Assembly: GCF_963678635.1 (NCBI RefSeq) | Contig: NC_087063.1 | Coordinates: 81,081,574 to 81,145,573, forward strand | DNA length: 64,000 bases | Source of the DNA: Symsagittifera roscoffensis | Taxonomy: Eukaryota; Xenacoelomorpha; Acoela; Convolutidae | Reading direction: 5' to 3' | Shown: positions 21,349-31,935 of the stretch, piece after piece | How the letters are laid out: the number at the start of each line of letters is the position of its first letter | Numbering within the stretch: position 1 is the first letter of the stretch | Notes under the pieces: generated by a model | Told to the model about the DNA's origin: nothing | Seen by the model: the letters and a program-made list of their open reading frames with translations, nothing else | The model's database searches: none | Position numbers and translations under genes: made by a program

Positions 21349-21917
21349 TGATAGCAGGAGAGTAATTTCGAAAAAAAAATTAATAATTGAGAGAAGCGAT
21401 TGACAAGTAGAGGGTTGAGGATTAGAGGAGTGACAAAGACAATGAAAACAAGAAAAACAGATTAACGATGAAAACGAATAAACACTGACAGGGGACACAA
21501 CAATACAGTTTAGATGGCTTCGACAGTGATCTGTGGGGAACCTAGAAGTCGAAACAAGCAACCGTAAGATGGAGGAGACCGGAATAGAACTGGAAAAGTT
21601 AAAACAGCTGCTCAAGGCATTGAACTCGAGAGAACACTTCAACATGATAGCAGGAGAGTAATTTCGAAAAAAAAATTAATAATTGAGAGAAGCGATTGAC
21701 AAGTAGAGGGTTGAGGATTAGAGGAGTGACAAAGACAATGAAAACAAGAAAAACAAATTAACGATGAAAACGAATGAACACTGACAGGGGACACAACAAT
21801 ACAGTTTAGATGGCTTCGACAGTGATCTGTGGGGAACCTAGAAGTGGAAACAAGCAACCGTAAGATGGAGGAGACCGGAATAGAACTGGAAAAGTTAAAA
21901 CAGCTGCTCAAGGCATT
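21333..21917. repeat. 296-base tandem duplication of the LTR end and gag start
   Basis: 21333-21621 recurs at 21629-21917 almost without change (offset 296). Each unit runs from the LTR end (CACTTCAACATGATAGCAGG) through the leader into gag (CTGCTCAAGGCATTG). Confidence 0.85.
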
Positions 21918-22140
21918 GGAAGAGAGAACAGACGGGATGAGAGAACAGAATACGAGAGACACGACAAGAGTGAGGATGAAGAAACGACAAATTTCGCCCA
22001 GACTGATGAGACGTCACCATGCTTTTTCGCAGAAGAAGAGTTGGAGATAGCAGAGCGCAGAGAAGAAGAAACTAAAAGCAAAATTGAACTCGATTTAATT
22101 GTATATTCAGGGGCAGCAAAGTCAACGATGTCACTGAGAC
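21829..22140 (+). pseudogene. Copia gag start fused to protease start (internal deletion)
   Basis: The 73-codon frame begins like gag (LEKLKQLLKALEERTDGMREQ) but jumps directly into the sequence that precedes the protease (RLMRRHHAFSQKK). Thus most of gag is deleted. It is followed by the LIVYSGAAKS block. Confidence 0.6.
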
Positions 22141-22240
22141 AATAGATGAAGAATGAAAAAAGAGTATCAGGAGAAAAATGGAAACATTGAAGGAAAGATA
22201 AAATAAGACCGAAAACAAGTTTTAATTTGGGAGAGGAGGA

Positions 22241-22567
22241 GTGATCGAAGCTAAAATTATTGAGTTATTACCAATTAGCGCAGCGAGAAGTTTTGTAATA
22301 TTTAAATTGATTGTCATTGATGCTGATATTCCACTATTACTGGGAAAAGAAGCGGCGAAGAAATTTAAAGTTACCTTAGATTTTCCGAAAAACTTGGTGA
22401 TGACCCCAGAAAAAAAGTTTAAACTTACCAGATTAAACGTTGAACATCTTTTGTGGAGAGTTGAAGTGGATCAGCAAAAACTGCATATGAAACAACGAAA
22501 TAACAGAGAAGGGAAGATCTATGGGGCACAAAAAATCTGTTACAGGTTATTGACTAAAAAAGATTAA
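22241..22567 (+). pseudogene. Copia protease C-terminal part and pre-integrase region
   Basis: Open for 108 codons. The segment VIDADIPLLLGKEAAKKF is the conserved second half of a retroviral-type aspartic protease (LLLG). It is followed by LTRLNVEHLLWRVEVDQQKL and the pre-integrase stretch EGKIYGAQKICYRLLTKKD. It would cleave the Gag-Pol polyprotein, but in this locus the catalytic half is mutated and separated by a stop. Confidence 0.7.
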
Positions 22568-22599
22568 CGACACCCATCTTAGGTTTGGTAACGCAAAAA

Positions 22600-23345
22600 A
22601 AAAACTAAAATGAAAAGATTCATGGAAAAGCCCGGGATGAAAAAGAACTTACAAACCAAAAGATACATATGAAGTGATCGAGAGTGCAATTGCAAACTGG
22701 GCCACCTGTAACGAAATTAGAAAATAGGTAATATCAGAAAGTTATTGACTCTGATGAGTGAAGAATTTAACGATTCGGTGGCAATTGACTTTGCAGAACA
22801 GACTGATCCTAAAACAAATCACAAAATAATACTTTAGTGCATGATAGATGAGTTTTTGCGTGTCTGAATTATAACTAGTGTAGAATTCAAGAAACCGGTC
22901 ATAAGCATGGAGATCATTGTAAATGGGTGGCTTATGCGATTTGGCACAACTATAAGCATTTTACACGATTTGGGAGAGGAATTCAACAATGACTTATTTT
23001 TACTGCTAATATCAACTTTTGGGTATCTGTTCAAGACGGCAGCCGGTAAAGCGCGCTTCGCTAATGGGTCAGTGGAGGGACATAATGTGATCATCAGAGG
23101 AATGTTAACAAAGCTGAGAAACGAAAACTTTGAGAGTTCTCCTTAGATGCCACCATTGCCCAAGCCCTACTTGCAAAAAATTTAATGTTAGATGTTAAGA
23201 GACTTTCCCCTTACCTGAGGGTCTACGGAGCAAATCCAAAAATTGAGGTGTCAGAAAACGATAAGCCACCTAGAATTGAAAATGCCAGTGAGGCTGATTT
23301 TAAAGCGCTAAAAGGACATTTGTTGGGAGTGCAAAAAATTCGATA
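22600..23345 (+). pseudogene. Copia integrase
   Basis: DDE integrase that would insert the cDNA. The pieces are NWATCNEIR-like zinc-region remnants near 22690, then EEFNDSVAIDFAEQTDP (from 22760, first catalytic Asp in AIDF), a stop after NHKIIL, ISILHDLGEEFNNDLFL (about 22950, second Asp), and TAAGKARFANGSVEGHN (about 23035-23090, the third acidic residue). A shift near 23144 leads into a clean 67-codon stretch ending GHLLGVQKIR and TAA at about 23345. At least three stops make it inactive. Confidence 0.7.
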
Positions 23346-24103
23346 ATTTTTTTTAAACATTTTTTTGAAATAGAAAATGAAACAAAGTTGAAATTAAAAA
23401 GAGGAGGGGCATTTGACACATTTACTGGGTTGGGAACTTGATTAGATATAGCCGAAAAAACGTGGGAAACGTTTTTGCAAGGGGCCAGTTAAGATCATTG
23501 CGATGGATCAAGGGATATACATTGGTCGTCAATGAAAACGTTTGATTCATGTTTATTATCCTCGACTGAAACCAGCAAAAGATTGGGATAATGATGGGAA
23601 ACAGTTGCAGAAAGCAAGAGGCATAATGAGGAATGTGACCGAAAAGTACTGAATAGTACGTTGGAAAGAACAATTGGAGGGATGATAATCGGTCGGTCGG
23701 ACAGAATGCGGCTAGCTGGTGGGATGAGGAGCAAAAGAGCTCAACCCGAAAAAAAATGAAATTCGTTCAAAAGCAATTGGAAAGTAAACAAAATTCAAAT
23801 CGAAATAAACTAACTAAGAATGACAAAGAAGCACAAAGTGCGATGATTAATGGGAATTTAAAGAGGAATCAACTCAATTCTGAAATTTTTCCAGTGTGTG
23901 AGAAAATGAGAAGAAAGAAAATTGGTTCAAAATTGGATGAAATCAATCTTGAAGAAAGTAAATTAGTGGCGAATAGTTATAAAAAAAACAGAGTTTTTGA
24001 GTTACATTTGCAAAAAAAATAGTTGGAGGAATTTACAGAAATAATGTTGATTTATCGAGCGAGATGACAGTTAAAAAAGGATAACGAAGACGGAATAAAG
24101 TAG
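23346..24103 (+). pseudogene. Copia post-integrase region
   Basis: Highly charged sequence with many stops. The readable frame 23756-24022 (MKFVQKQLESKQNSNRNK...) is Lys/Asn-rich, as expected for the variable linker between integrase and RT in copia elements. No domain is recognised. Confidence 0.45.
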
Positions 24104-24248
24104 CTCGTAAAGGACAGAAACCAAGAAAAAACGAAGACAGACGGAAACAAAAGGAGAAACGTAGAAGAGACGGTGGTGGCAAGAAGGAGATACGTGTTTA
24201 CGGTAACTACCGCCGACAAATGAAGAGACCGCGGAAGCTTTCAAGAGC

Positions 24249-24848
24249 ATGAATCAGACCATCGGGCGGCTTAGTGTGGTTGCCAATAGCCAAGATGAAG
24301 ACGGATATGAGGTGCGGGCAGTACTGCAGGATGCCGCGAAGCAGATACCAACGAAGAAGGAACATATGACAGATGGAGATGTGGACAAATGTGAAAGTGT
24401 AAATCGGACAGGTGGGACCATGGAGGCAATCAGTGAATTCCAGAGGAGAAATGAGCTGGAGATTGAAGGAAAAATAAGAAAAGACAATTTGAAGTGAGCA
24501 AAAAACCGAGAAGTGCAAACGAAAAGTGGATATCAGGTGAGTTTAGTCGAAGAAAGGACGAGAGGAAGAAAGATGCCAGGAGGAGGGTTACAAGATACGC
24601 GGCAGTACACCTCAACAGGATCAAAGCGAGTACTAGGCTTACCAATAAGGGTGCGATTTCGAGAAAAAGACGTAAGAAATGAAACGGAAGAGGAAGAAAC
24701 GGAGGATCGAGAGACAAATATCTGGGAGATGGAGAATAAAGTGACGGTAACAACTGAAGGAGAAGTAAGTGGAAGAAGTCTAACAGATCTATGCACGACT
24801 GATCTCAAACAAAGAAGACTATTAGAAGCCGCGAGGAGAAATGGGTAA
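24249..24848 (+). pseudogene. Copia linker region, unit A
   Basis: One frame of 200 codons interrupted by a single TGA at 24495-24497. It is hydrophilic: Asp/Glu-rich first (SQDEDGYEV), then basic (LVEERTRGRKMPGGG) and again Glu-rich (EEEETEDRETN). It corresponds to the variable region between integrase and RT. No enzymatic motif. An identical copy lies at 26477-27076. Confidence 0.45.
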
Positions 24849-25139
24849 CCAAAAAACGGAAACTGAAGAGAACTGGCATGGGAGCGAGATGTTGTCGACC
24901 CAATTAAGAAAGACAGACTTTGAATTACAATCGGAGGCAGCGCGACAACTGGAATGGATTACAAACGGCCGATGGAACTCCAATGAATCATTATTTCAAT
25001 ATCCAGATATTGTCATTGACACGCCAGTAACAGTGACAAATAAAGAAAGATCCAAACAGCGAAAAAAATAAAAACGAGACTTGGAAATCCAACTCATTCG
25101 TCACTAATGAACTTAATCCATCATACAGAAGTCGTGGAA

Positions 25140-26035
25140 GTACAATGGAAGGAAAATTTCTTTTTGTCACGACGAGAGGAGCTGGATGAATGGGGCCTGT
25201 TTAGAGTGGTCGAGTGGACGTGAGCAATCAGGTCGCTGGAGATCTGGGCACACGGATCCGGGAAATTTGATGGTGGACACTTGGAAATTGGCGACTGACG
25301 TCACAAAGGAACCGAAATCAAGATTAGCTGTGCGGGGAGACCAAGAAGAAAAAAGTCTATTGCTAGAAGAGTTTTCTCCAACTGTATCAAAAGCGGCCTA
25401 TTTTTTGTATTATGCATAATGAAGTCACACAACTTGAAACCAGTGACGATTTAAATCGAAAAGGGTTTCCTGCGATCACGAATAACAAAACGGGATGTCC
25501 ATGTACATTCACCATTGATGCGCAGATACCAAAGAGACATTGTTGAAAGCTGCTCGTGGCCGCATATGTGTTGAGAGATGCAGCTCACGAATGGTATTAT
25601 ACTTTGATGAATCGACTGTACACGCAACAAGCTTACAAATGCATGACCCAGTACTGCCTATTTTAATCAAAATCGGAAAATGGACAGTGTATCGGACTAC
25701 TTACTGTACAGGCAGACGACATTCTGTTTGAAGGCACACGAATTCGAGAATTGGGTGCAACGAGCACTGAAGGATTGGAACTGGGCACCATTAAAAGACA
25801 GAACTGTGCTTTTTGGGGACTCAGTGTGGCGACGTATTTTGGATATGTAGAAGTTAAGGAAATTTTGCACAATGTGGTGTTAATCCAGGCATTGGGCAAC
25901 ATGCCATCTGCAGAGAATAAACTGGCCATAGTAGACGGAATGGTGGCAATAGCAAGGTCTTTAAACAGATTGAATGATGCTCTTAGACTGCTGAATACTG
26001 ATGCTATTAGACTGCTGAGACCGACATGGGGATAA
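25140..26035 (+). pseudogene. Copia reverse transcriptase, unit A
   Basis: Copies the element RNA to cDNA. Motifs over three frames: RREELDEWGLFRVV (from 25170), KSRLAVRGDQEEKSLL and FSPTVSKAA (inside 25186-25419), VLRDAAHEWYYTLMNRLY (about 25565-25618), and LTVQADDILFEG with the catalytic Asp pair at 25715-25720, then IKRQNCAFWGLSVATYF in the open frame to 26035. The YxDD box reads QADD, but both aspartates are kept. At least two frameshifts and one stop (in CLF*) break it. Confidence 0.75.
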
Positions 26036-26137
26036 TTAGAGCATTGAGCAACGTAGTTAAACTCTAAAAAAGGCGGCCAATTCAGTCAATGAAGTTTAGA
26101 AAACTAAACGGGATTTTGAAGATGATAATTTAGGGAG

Positions 26138-26338
26138 ATGCAAGTCAAAAACATTGGTCAACAATGGGCCAAATGGAGATTATACGAGAGAAAGATTCGA
26201 AAAGGTTGCAACCATTCACTGGTAGTCAAATTAATAGGAAGACTTCATTACAACCTCTTTGCAGCAGAAGCATACGCGGCGAGACCCACGAGCGATGAGT
26301 GCATTTATTGGAAGACGATCGTGGTGGAAGACTCGTAA
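26138..26338 (+). pseudogene. Copia RNase H, unit A, truncated by the duplication
   Basis: The same start as the RNase H at 28366-28908 (HYNLFAAEAYAARPTSDE), but the duplication joint at about 26330 cuts it after TIVVE and adds DS-stop. Only the first third of the domain remains. Confidence 0.7.
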
Positions 26339-28559
26339 AGGACAGAAACCAAGAAAAAACGAAGACAGACGGAAACAAAAGGAGAAACGTAGAAGAGACG
26401 GTGGTGGCAAGAAGGAGATACGTGTTTACGGTAACTACCGCCGACAAATGAAGAGACCGCGGAAGCTTTCAAGAGCATGAATCAGACCATCGGGCGGCTT
26501 AGTGTGGTTGCCAATAGCCAAGATGAAGACGGATATGAGGTGCGGGCAGTACTGCAGGATGCCGCGAAGCAGATACCAACGAAGAAGGAACATATGACAG
26601 ATGGAGATGTGGACAAATGTGAAAGTGTAAATCGGACAGGTGGGACCATGGAGGCAATCAGTGAATTCCAGAGGAGAAATGAGCTGGAGATTGAAGGAAA
26701 AATAAGAAAAGACAATTTGAAGTGAGCAAAAAACCGAGAAGTGCAAACGAAAAGTGGATATCAGGTGAGTTTAGTCGAAGAAAGGACGAGAGGAAGAAAG
26801 ATGCCAGGAGGAGGGTTACAAGATACGCGGCAGTACACCTCAACAGGATCAAAGCGAGTACTAGGCTTACCAATAAGGGTGCGATTTCGAGAAAAAGACG
26901 TAAGAAATGAAACGGAAGAGGAAGAAACGGAGGATCGAGAGACAAATATCTGGGAGATGGAGAATAAAGTGACGGTAACAACTGAAGGAGAAGCAAGTGG
27001 AAGAAGTCTAACAGATCTATGCACGACTGATCTCAAACAAAGAAGACTATTAGAAGCCGCGAGGAGAAATGGGTAACCAAAAAACGGAAACTGAAGAGAA
27101 CTGGCATGGGAGCGAGATGTTGTCGACCCAATTAAGAAAGACAGACTTTGAATTACAATCGGAGGCAGCGCGACAACTGGAATGGATTACAAACGGCCGA
27201 TGGAACTCCAATGAATCATTATTTCAATATCCAGATATTGTCATTGACACGCCAGTAACAGTGACAAATAAAGAAAGATCCAAACAGCGAAAAAAATAAA
27301 AACGAGACTTGGAAATCCAACTCATTCGTCACTAATGAACTTAATCCATCATACAGAAGTCGTGGAAGTACAATGGAAGGAAAATTTCTTTTTGTCACGA
27401 CGAGAGGAGCTGGATGAATGGGGCCTGTTTAGAGTGGTCGAGTGGACGTGAGCAATCAGGTCGCTGGAGATCTGGGCACACGGATCCGGGAAATTTGATG
27501 GTGGACACTTGGAAATTGGCGACTGACGTCACAAAGGAACCGAAATCAAGATTAGCTGTGCGGGGAGACCAAGAAGAAAAAAGTCTATTGCTAGAAGAGT
27601 TTTCTCCAACTGTATCAAAAGCGGCCTATTTTTTGTATTATGCATAATGAAGTCACACAACTTGAAACCAGTGACGATTTAAATCGAAAAGGGTTTCCTG
27701 CGATCACGAATAACAAAACGGGATGTCCATGTACATTCACCATTGATGCGCAGATACCAAAGAGACATTGTTGAAAGCTGCTCGTGGCCGCATATGTGTT
27801 GAGAGATGCAGCTCACGAATGGTATTATACTTTGATGAATCGACTGTACACGCAACAAGCTTACAAATGCATGACCCAGTACTGCCTATTTTAATCAAAA
27901 TCGGAAAATGGACAGTGTATCGGACTACTTACTGTACAGGCAGACGACATTCTGTTTGAAGGCACACGAATTCGAGAATTGGGTGCAACGAGCACTGAAG
28001 GATTGGAACTGGGCACCATTAAAAGACAGAACTGTGCTTTTTGGGGACTCAGTGTGGCGACGTATTTTGGATATGTAGAAGTTAAGGAAATTTTGCACAA
28101 TGTGGTGTTAATCCAGGCATTGGGCAACATGCCATCTGCAGAGAATAAACTGGCCATAGTAGACGGAATGGTGGCAATAGCAAGGTCTTTAAACAGATTG
28201 AATGATGCTCTTAGACTGCTGAATACTGATGCTATTAGACTGCTGAGACCGACATGGGGATAATTAGAGCATTGAGCAACGTAGTTAAACTCTAAAAAAG
28301 GCGGCCAATTCAGTCAATGAAGTTTAGAAAACTAAACGGGATTTTGAAGATGATAATTTAGGGAGATGCAAGTCAAAAACATTGGTCAACAATGGGCCAA
28401 ATGGAGATTATACGAGAGAAAGATTCGAAAAGGTTGCAACCATTCACTGGTAGTCAAATTAATAGGAAGACTTCATTACAACCTCTTTGCAGCAGAAGCA
28501 TACGCGGCGAGACCCACGAGCGATGAGTGCATTTATTGGAAGACGATCGTGGTGGAATT
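26332..28559 (+). repeat. 2,228-base tandem duplication, unit B
   Basis: Second unit, base-for-base at offset 2,228 up to 26329/28557. It runs on into the unduplicated remainder of RNase H. Confidence 0.92.
27368..28263 (+). pseudogene. Copia reverse transcriptase, unit B
   Basis: Same motifs and same lesions as unit A: VRGDQE near 27550, LRDAAHEWYY near 27800, and the Asp pair of the QADD box at 27943-27948. Because the lesions are shared, the duplication is younger than the inactivation. Confidence 0.75.
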
Positions 28560-28908
28560 GGGTCTACGGTATAGATTCGAGAGATTCACTGTGCTTACGG
28601 ACAGCAAATCAATCAATTTCACTGTAGATGCACCAAAGTTAAATAAAGAAGTAAAGTTGCCTCAAAAAGAGATTGCGATGGTGCATTCAAAAATTCAATT
28701 TGAGGGGATCAAATTTCCTTTTGTACCACCACAGATGATGATAGCCGACTGTCTAACGATGGCCATGAGTGGAAGGGACATACTTGGAGTATTGGAGGAT
28801 AGAATGCGTCTAACGTCTAAATACTCAATCACGGCGGTGAGCTTGTATGCACCGGGGGCCTATTTGGACAAAGAGTTAGACGAGAACTACGAATATGGCG
28901 ACTTATAA
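28366..28908 (+). CDS. Copia RNase H domain, open frame
   Basis: 180-codon open frame, the longest intact piece of the element. It would degrade the RNA strand during cDNA synthesis. Visible: NLFAAEAYAARPTSDECIYW (the acidic E of the domain), RFTVLTDSKSINF (Asp in TDS), VHSKIQFEG and FVPPQMMIADCLTM, the copia-type C-terminal motif with the last Asp. The tail is hydrophilic and ends NYEYGDL, 293 bases before the 3' LTR. As part of Pol it needs no start codon. The domain itself looks undamaged. Confidence 0.75.
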   Translation: MQVKNIGQQWAKWRLYERKIRKGCNHSLVVKLIGRLHYNLFAAEAYAARPTSDECIYWKTIVVELGLRYRFERFTVLTDSKSINFTVDAPKLNKEVKLPQKEIAMVHSKIQFEGIKFPFVPPQMMIADCLTMAMSGRDILGVLEDRMRLTSKYSITAVSLYAPGAYLDKELDENYEYGDL

Positions 28909-29201
28909 CCGAATGAGAAGGACCAATGGTCATCAGAACAATCAGAGACAGATTACATGTGACATAAGTAGGGGTGAAAAGAGAGAAAGCAGAAAGGAAC
29001 TTTGCAATCTGAAACACAAAACTGTGAATTAGAAAACAAAAGACATCTAAACTTGATTTTTTGACTAATGCTACAAATCGTTTCTAGATACCCTAAGTGA
29101 GTAATTTACATTGATTTACAGGTTGTTAGACTTCAGTTTTATGAAGTGTTGTAACTGAGTGGATTTTGAAAATTGGTTGCCTCTGTTTGTACACCGGGGA
29201 A

Positions 29202-29370
29202 TGTATGATATGCGTTTTGTGATATAATGATCTTTAGTATAAAGGTCATGTTGTTAGGACGTCTGTGACGTCACATAACTAATCTGAAATAGGACAAAAG
29301 ACTGAGAGACCATTACACAAATTAACCAATTCAGATCCGGTTGTTTTACTCAAGGGATAACTTTTCAATA
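29202..29370 (+). repeat. 3' LTR of the copia element
   Basis: TGTATGATATGCG... to TTTTCAATA, matching 17883-18053 with scattered changes. GTGACGTCAC lies at 29265-29274. The purine tract ACCGGGGAA sits directly before it (29192-29201) and would serve as the polypurine primer. The match continues weakly into TCATAAGCAG, like the primer-site sequence of the other copies. Confidence 0.65.
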
Positions 29371-30198
29371 TCATAAGCAGTCTAGCCATACACAAATCGA
29401 TGCGTTTTTTTGTTGTTACCGAGTGCAAAACAATAAATTGCAAAAAATTTTATCGGTTACTAAGCCAGTCATCTGTTGTTACCACTTTTTAAAAGCTACA
29501 AAATATGGAGACAAATCTGAAAAGCCAATTTCTAGGAAGTTTAGTTTTTTTTAAAAAAGAATCATCCTAGCAAAATGCAAAGAGTTTCAGTTGTTACCCA
29601 GTGCAAAGCAAAAAAAGGATTTTAATGAATTACACTACTGGAATTGCACTATTTGGAAAAAACTATTTCGTAATCCTGGGTATTCAACCAAAATGCCGCG
29701 TAAAAAACTGAATTTTTGGCACGTTGATTTCACATTTTTTGATAGCATAAAAACACTGTGTTTTAATTTTAGTTTAACAAAGCATGAATTATCTTCAAAA
29801 GTTTTGAATTTCAAGAATATTTCGCGGCTGAATCTTTTCTTTTCAAACAATTCCAATAAAAAACTGGATCAATGTATGTGGTTTTAACGAGAATTCGGGA
29901 AATGAAATGCCACTTTTAAATTAAAAACAACCACATTTTCGCGCCATTCGTTGTTTTTATTAGTCAGTTTAGTTCGTCTTCGCTGTAGCATTTTTTTCTG
30001 GATTGAATTTTCAAAATGGATTTTCAAAAGAAAATTATATGTGAAGCAGCAAAAAATTAAGCGCGAAAACTTGCAGTTTTGTTTTTACAGAAACAAACGA
30101 AAAGAAAAACAACAAAACATATAATTTTTCGTGCATTGACACTTAATAAAATGCTCTAGTATGTTGGCTTCAAATTAAAAGAAACTTTCAAAAACTTT
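29371..30198. other. No gene recognised
   Basis: AT-rich. A 98-codon frame (29591-29887) is present, with no recognisable content. The phrase GTTGTTACC followed by G/C and AGTGCAAA occurs at about 29413 and 29590. Confidence 0.45.
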
Positions 30199-30633
30199 TT
30201 AAACAGCGCAATGTTCGCAAATTTCAAAAATGTGATAACTAATTAGGCTGGTTTGAGTAGAAAGACCCGCTAGGTCGAGAGCATAAGGTTGTTGTGGTAC
30301 TATTCCGTATTCGTAATAAACCTCGAACATGGCGATTTTAGGTTTTCCAAGAAATTCTGGAGGAGGGTTTCTCGAACGTCCGGCATATCTGTAATATTTA
30401 TTTCTTAGAATTTCATCTGACCTCTGACTAAAAAAACTTCCATAAACTTCTAATTGGGTGGCAAATGCAAACCCAACTAAAACAGGATAAGTTGATTCGT
30501 CAGTCCTGACCAGAGTGATGTACCAGTCTGTTCTTCCACAGTTTTTACTGATCGAGTTCACACTCAGAGCACTCTGCCAAATTTCAAAGCAAACTTTCAA
30601 TGTAAGACTAATGTGCCTAAATAAAGTTTATCC
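30199..30633 (-). CDS. Unrecognised coding-like segment
   Basis: A minus-strand frame of more than 140 codons open from about 30633 to TAA at 30199. Its composition is protein-like: GRTDWYITLVRTDESTYPVL, VGFAFATQLEVYGSFF, RYAGRSRNPPPEFLGKPK, AMFEVYYEYGIVPQQPY. I do not recognise the family and no partner exon is visible. A stop (in GGATAAACT) closes the frame upstream, so this is an exon or a fragment. An internal GT...TTACAG (around 30390-30420) could be a small intron. Confidence 0.35.
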
Positions 30634-30717
30634 CAGACAACTATTTTGACTCTTTCCTATTACAGCCCGATTTAAGATAGCAAAATGCATGCCGTCATTC
30701 TTTGATTTTCCATCTGA

Positions 30718-30740
30718 GGGGGGGGGGGGGAGAGGGGGAG
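30718..30740. repeat. Poly-G run
   Basis: G13 (30718-30730) followed by AGAGGGGGAGG. Unusual in this AT-rich setting. Confidence 0.85.
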
Positions 30741-30892
30741 GCAGTAATTTGCCGAGAAGACGTAATTGGAAAGACCCACGTTGTTTCTATGTCATTTCAA
30801 AGCCATAAAAAATGGAACAATCTGGAACTTGGTAGAAAAGTAACAAAGAAGTCGCTTGCTAATCAAATGATAGTTAGGACTAAATAAAAACA

Positions 30893-31415
30893 AGACTGCT
30901 CGCATATCAGGGCAAAGCCCTGAATGTTCCGACTGTCCCTAAATTCATATCAAATAGTCCCAAATAGTCCCTAAATGTTCCGACTGTCCCTAAATTCATA
31001 TTAAATATTTTGGGAAAAGAAAATATTGGAAACCTGTAAATTTTGGACAAAATCAAAGTGTAAAATTTTGAGTCGTAGGAAATTAATACGACCAATTAGC
31101 TAAAGCCTCAATTCAGTTTGGAACAATTTTGTTGAGCGGGATAATTCGCAACGCATACATAATTCGTGTTACGCTCTCAGCAATATGATTAAATTCTTCA
31201 AAGCGCGCATAGTTTAGTCCAGAATATGGCCAATTTGGCTATTTTCAAACCCCCAGAACTTAACACAAAATGGTTAGTGGTAAAATATCTTTTTACATTT
31301 GAATTCAGGAAGTCAATATCTTCATTGTGGTATAACTTTTTTGTCGAAAACTATCATTGAATAAAAAAACCACACCGAGCATAAACATTCCGTTTTCTTC
31401 AAAAGTCGGAACAAA
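30893..31415 (-). mobile_element. Hairpin-ended non-autonomous element, copy G
   Basis: Minus-oriented, well separated from the main array. The left edge AAGACTGCTCGCATATCAGGGC is followed by the hairpin GGGCAAAGCCC and TTCCGACTGTCC, which is repeated (TGTTCCGACTGTCCCTAAA at 30925 and 30978). The right edge is AAAAGTCGGAACAAAAA. The core is diverged (TAATTCGCAACGC). It shows that the family is dispersed. Confidence 0.55.
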
Positions 31416-31587
31416 AATTGTTTTCTTTTTTGCATAATTATTTCCCTTGGTTATGTACAATGACTTTTGAAGCTTTTTTTTTAAAACACCGATTAGATGA
31501 CAATTTGAAAACTTTTTTGGTTTTTGGAAATTTTGAAATTAATTTGGAAAATTGAACGCAGCCGCGGTTTCTTTATTTTCCGACGCG

Positions 31588-31935
31588 TCCAGACAATTCG
31601 GCCAAAGACAATTCAGCCAATTTGAAATTCAAACAATTCAGCCAAAAGCATGCAGGCAATTCAGCCAGAGACAATTCAGCCAATAATAGTGACCGCCGCA
31701 GTCGCGCCAACATGTTGCGAGCTTGCCAACAGAGGGTAGGACTCTATACGAAATTTAGAGCCGTTTATCGGCGACCCTAAACCGAGAAATAACTCCCATT
31801 CCGATTTTTTCTTTCGAATCTACCGTTTTGTAAAACTGGCTGATTTGTCTCATGCTGAATTGTCAGTATATTTTTGGCTGAATTGTCCGAAACTCAAATT
31901 GGTTGAATTGTCTTTGGCCGAATTGTCTGTGCGCC
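31588..31935. mobile_element. Fold-back (MITE-like) element with ~100-base arms
   Basis: Left arm 31588-31687 and right arm 31835-31935 are inverted copies. The left reads AGACAATTCGGCCAAAGACA..., and the right, on the other strand, the same. Each arm itself holds four to five copies of a 14-base word GACAATTCAGCCAA. The 147-base centre carries one copy of the dispersed GC-richer repeat. No coding capacity. Confidence 0.75.
31684..31788 (+). repeat. Dispersed GC-richer repeat, copy 1
   Basis: AATAGTGACCGCCGCAGTCG, GCCAACATGTTGCGAGCTTG, CCAACAGAGGGTAGGACTCT, then GGCGACCCTAAACCGAG. The TGTTG...CAACA pair can form a small stem. Other copies are at 38804-38900 and 39046-39200. Confidence 0.7.

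Larger units (their letters stand above)
24104..26331 (+). repeat. 2,228-base tandem duplication, unit A
   Basis: Unit A (24104-26331) is followed directly by unit B (26332-28559). I see one difference, a V/A change at about 24764 versus 26992. The unit boundary splits RNase H in unit A: the frame with YWKTIVVE is cut after ED and a stop. Confidence 0.92.
17883..29370 (+). mobile_element. Ty1/copia-type LTR retrotransposon, rearranged and decayed
   Basis: An LTR retrotransposon read on the plus strand with the copia order gag, protease, integrase, reverse transcriptase, RNase H. Integrase before RT separates it from Ty3/gypsy and BEL. It is bounded by LTR-like sequences at 17883-18053 and 29202-29370. 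The internal part is swollen by tandem repeats of the 5' LTR-gag-protease region (17.7-22.2 kb) and by a 2,228-bp duplication over the RT region (24.1-28.6 kb). Every domain carries stops, so the copy is defective. Composition is somewhat less AT-rich than its flanks. Confidence 0.85.

Noticed and set aside
24254-27036. Long hydrophobic minus-strand frames over the copia linker region (for example 24430-24753)
   Set aside because: They are reverse readings of a Glu/Lys/Arg-rich plus-strand coding region, which yields Leu/Ser/Phe-rich frames automatically.
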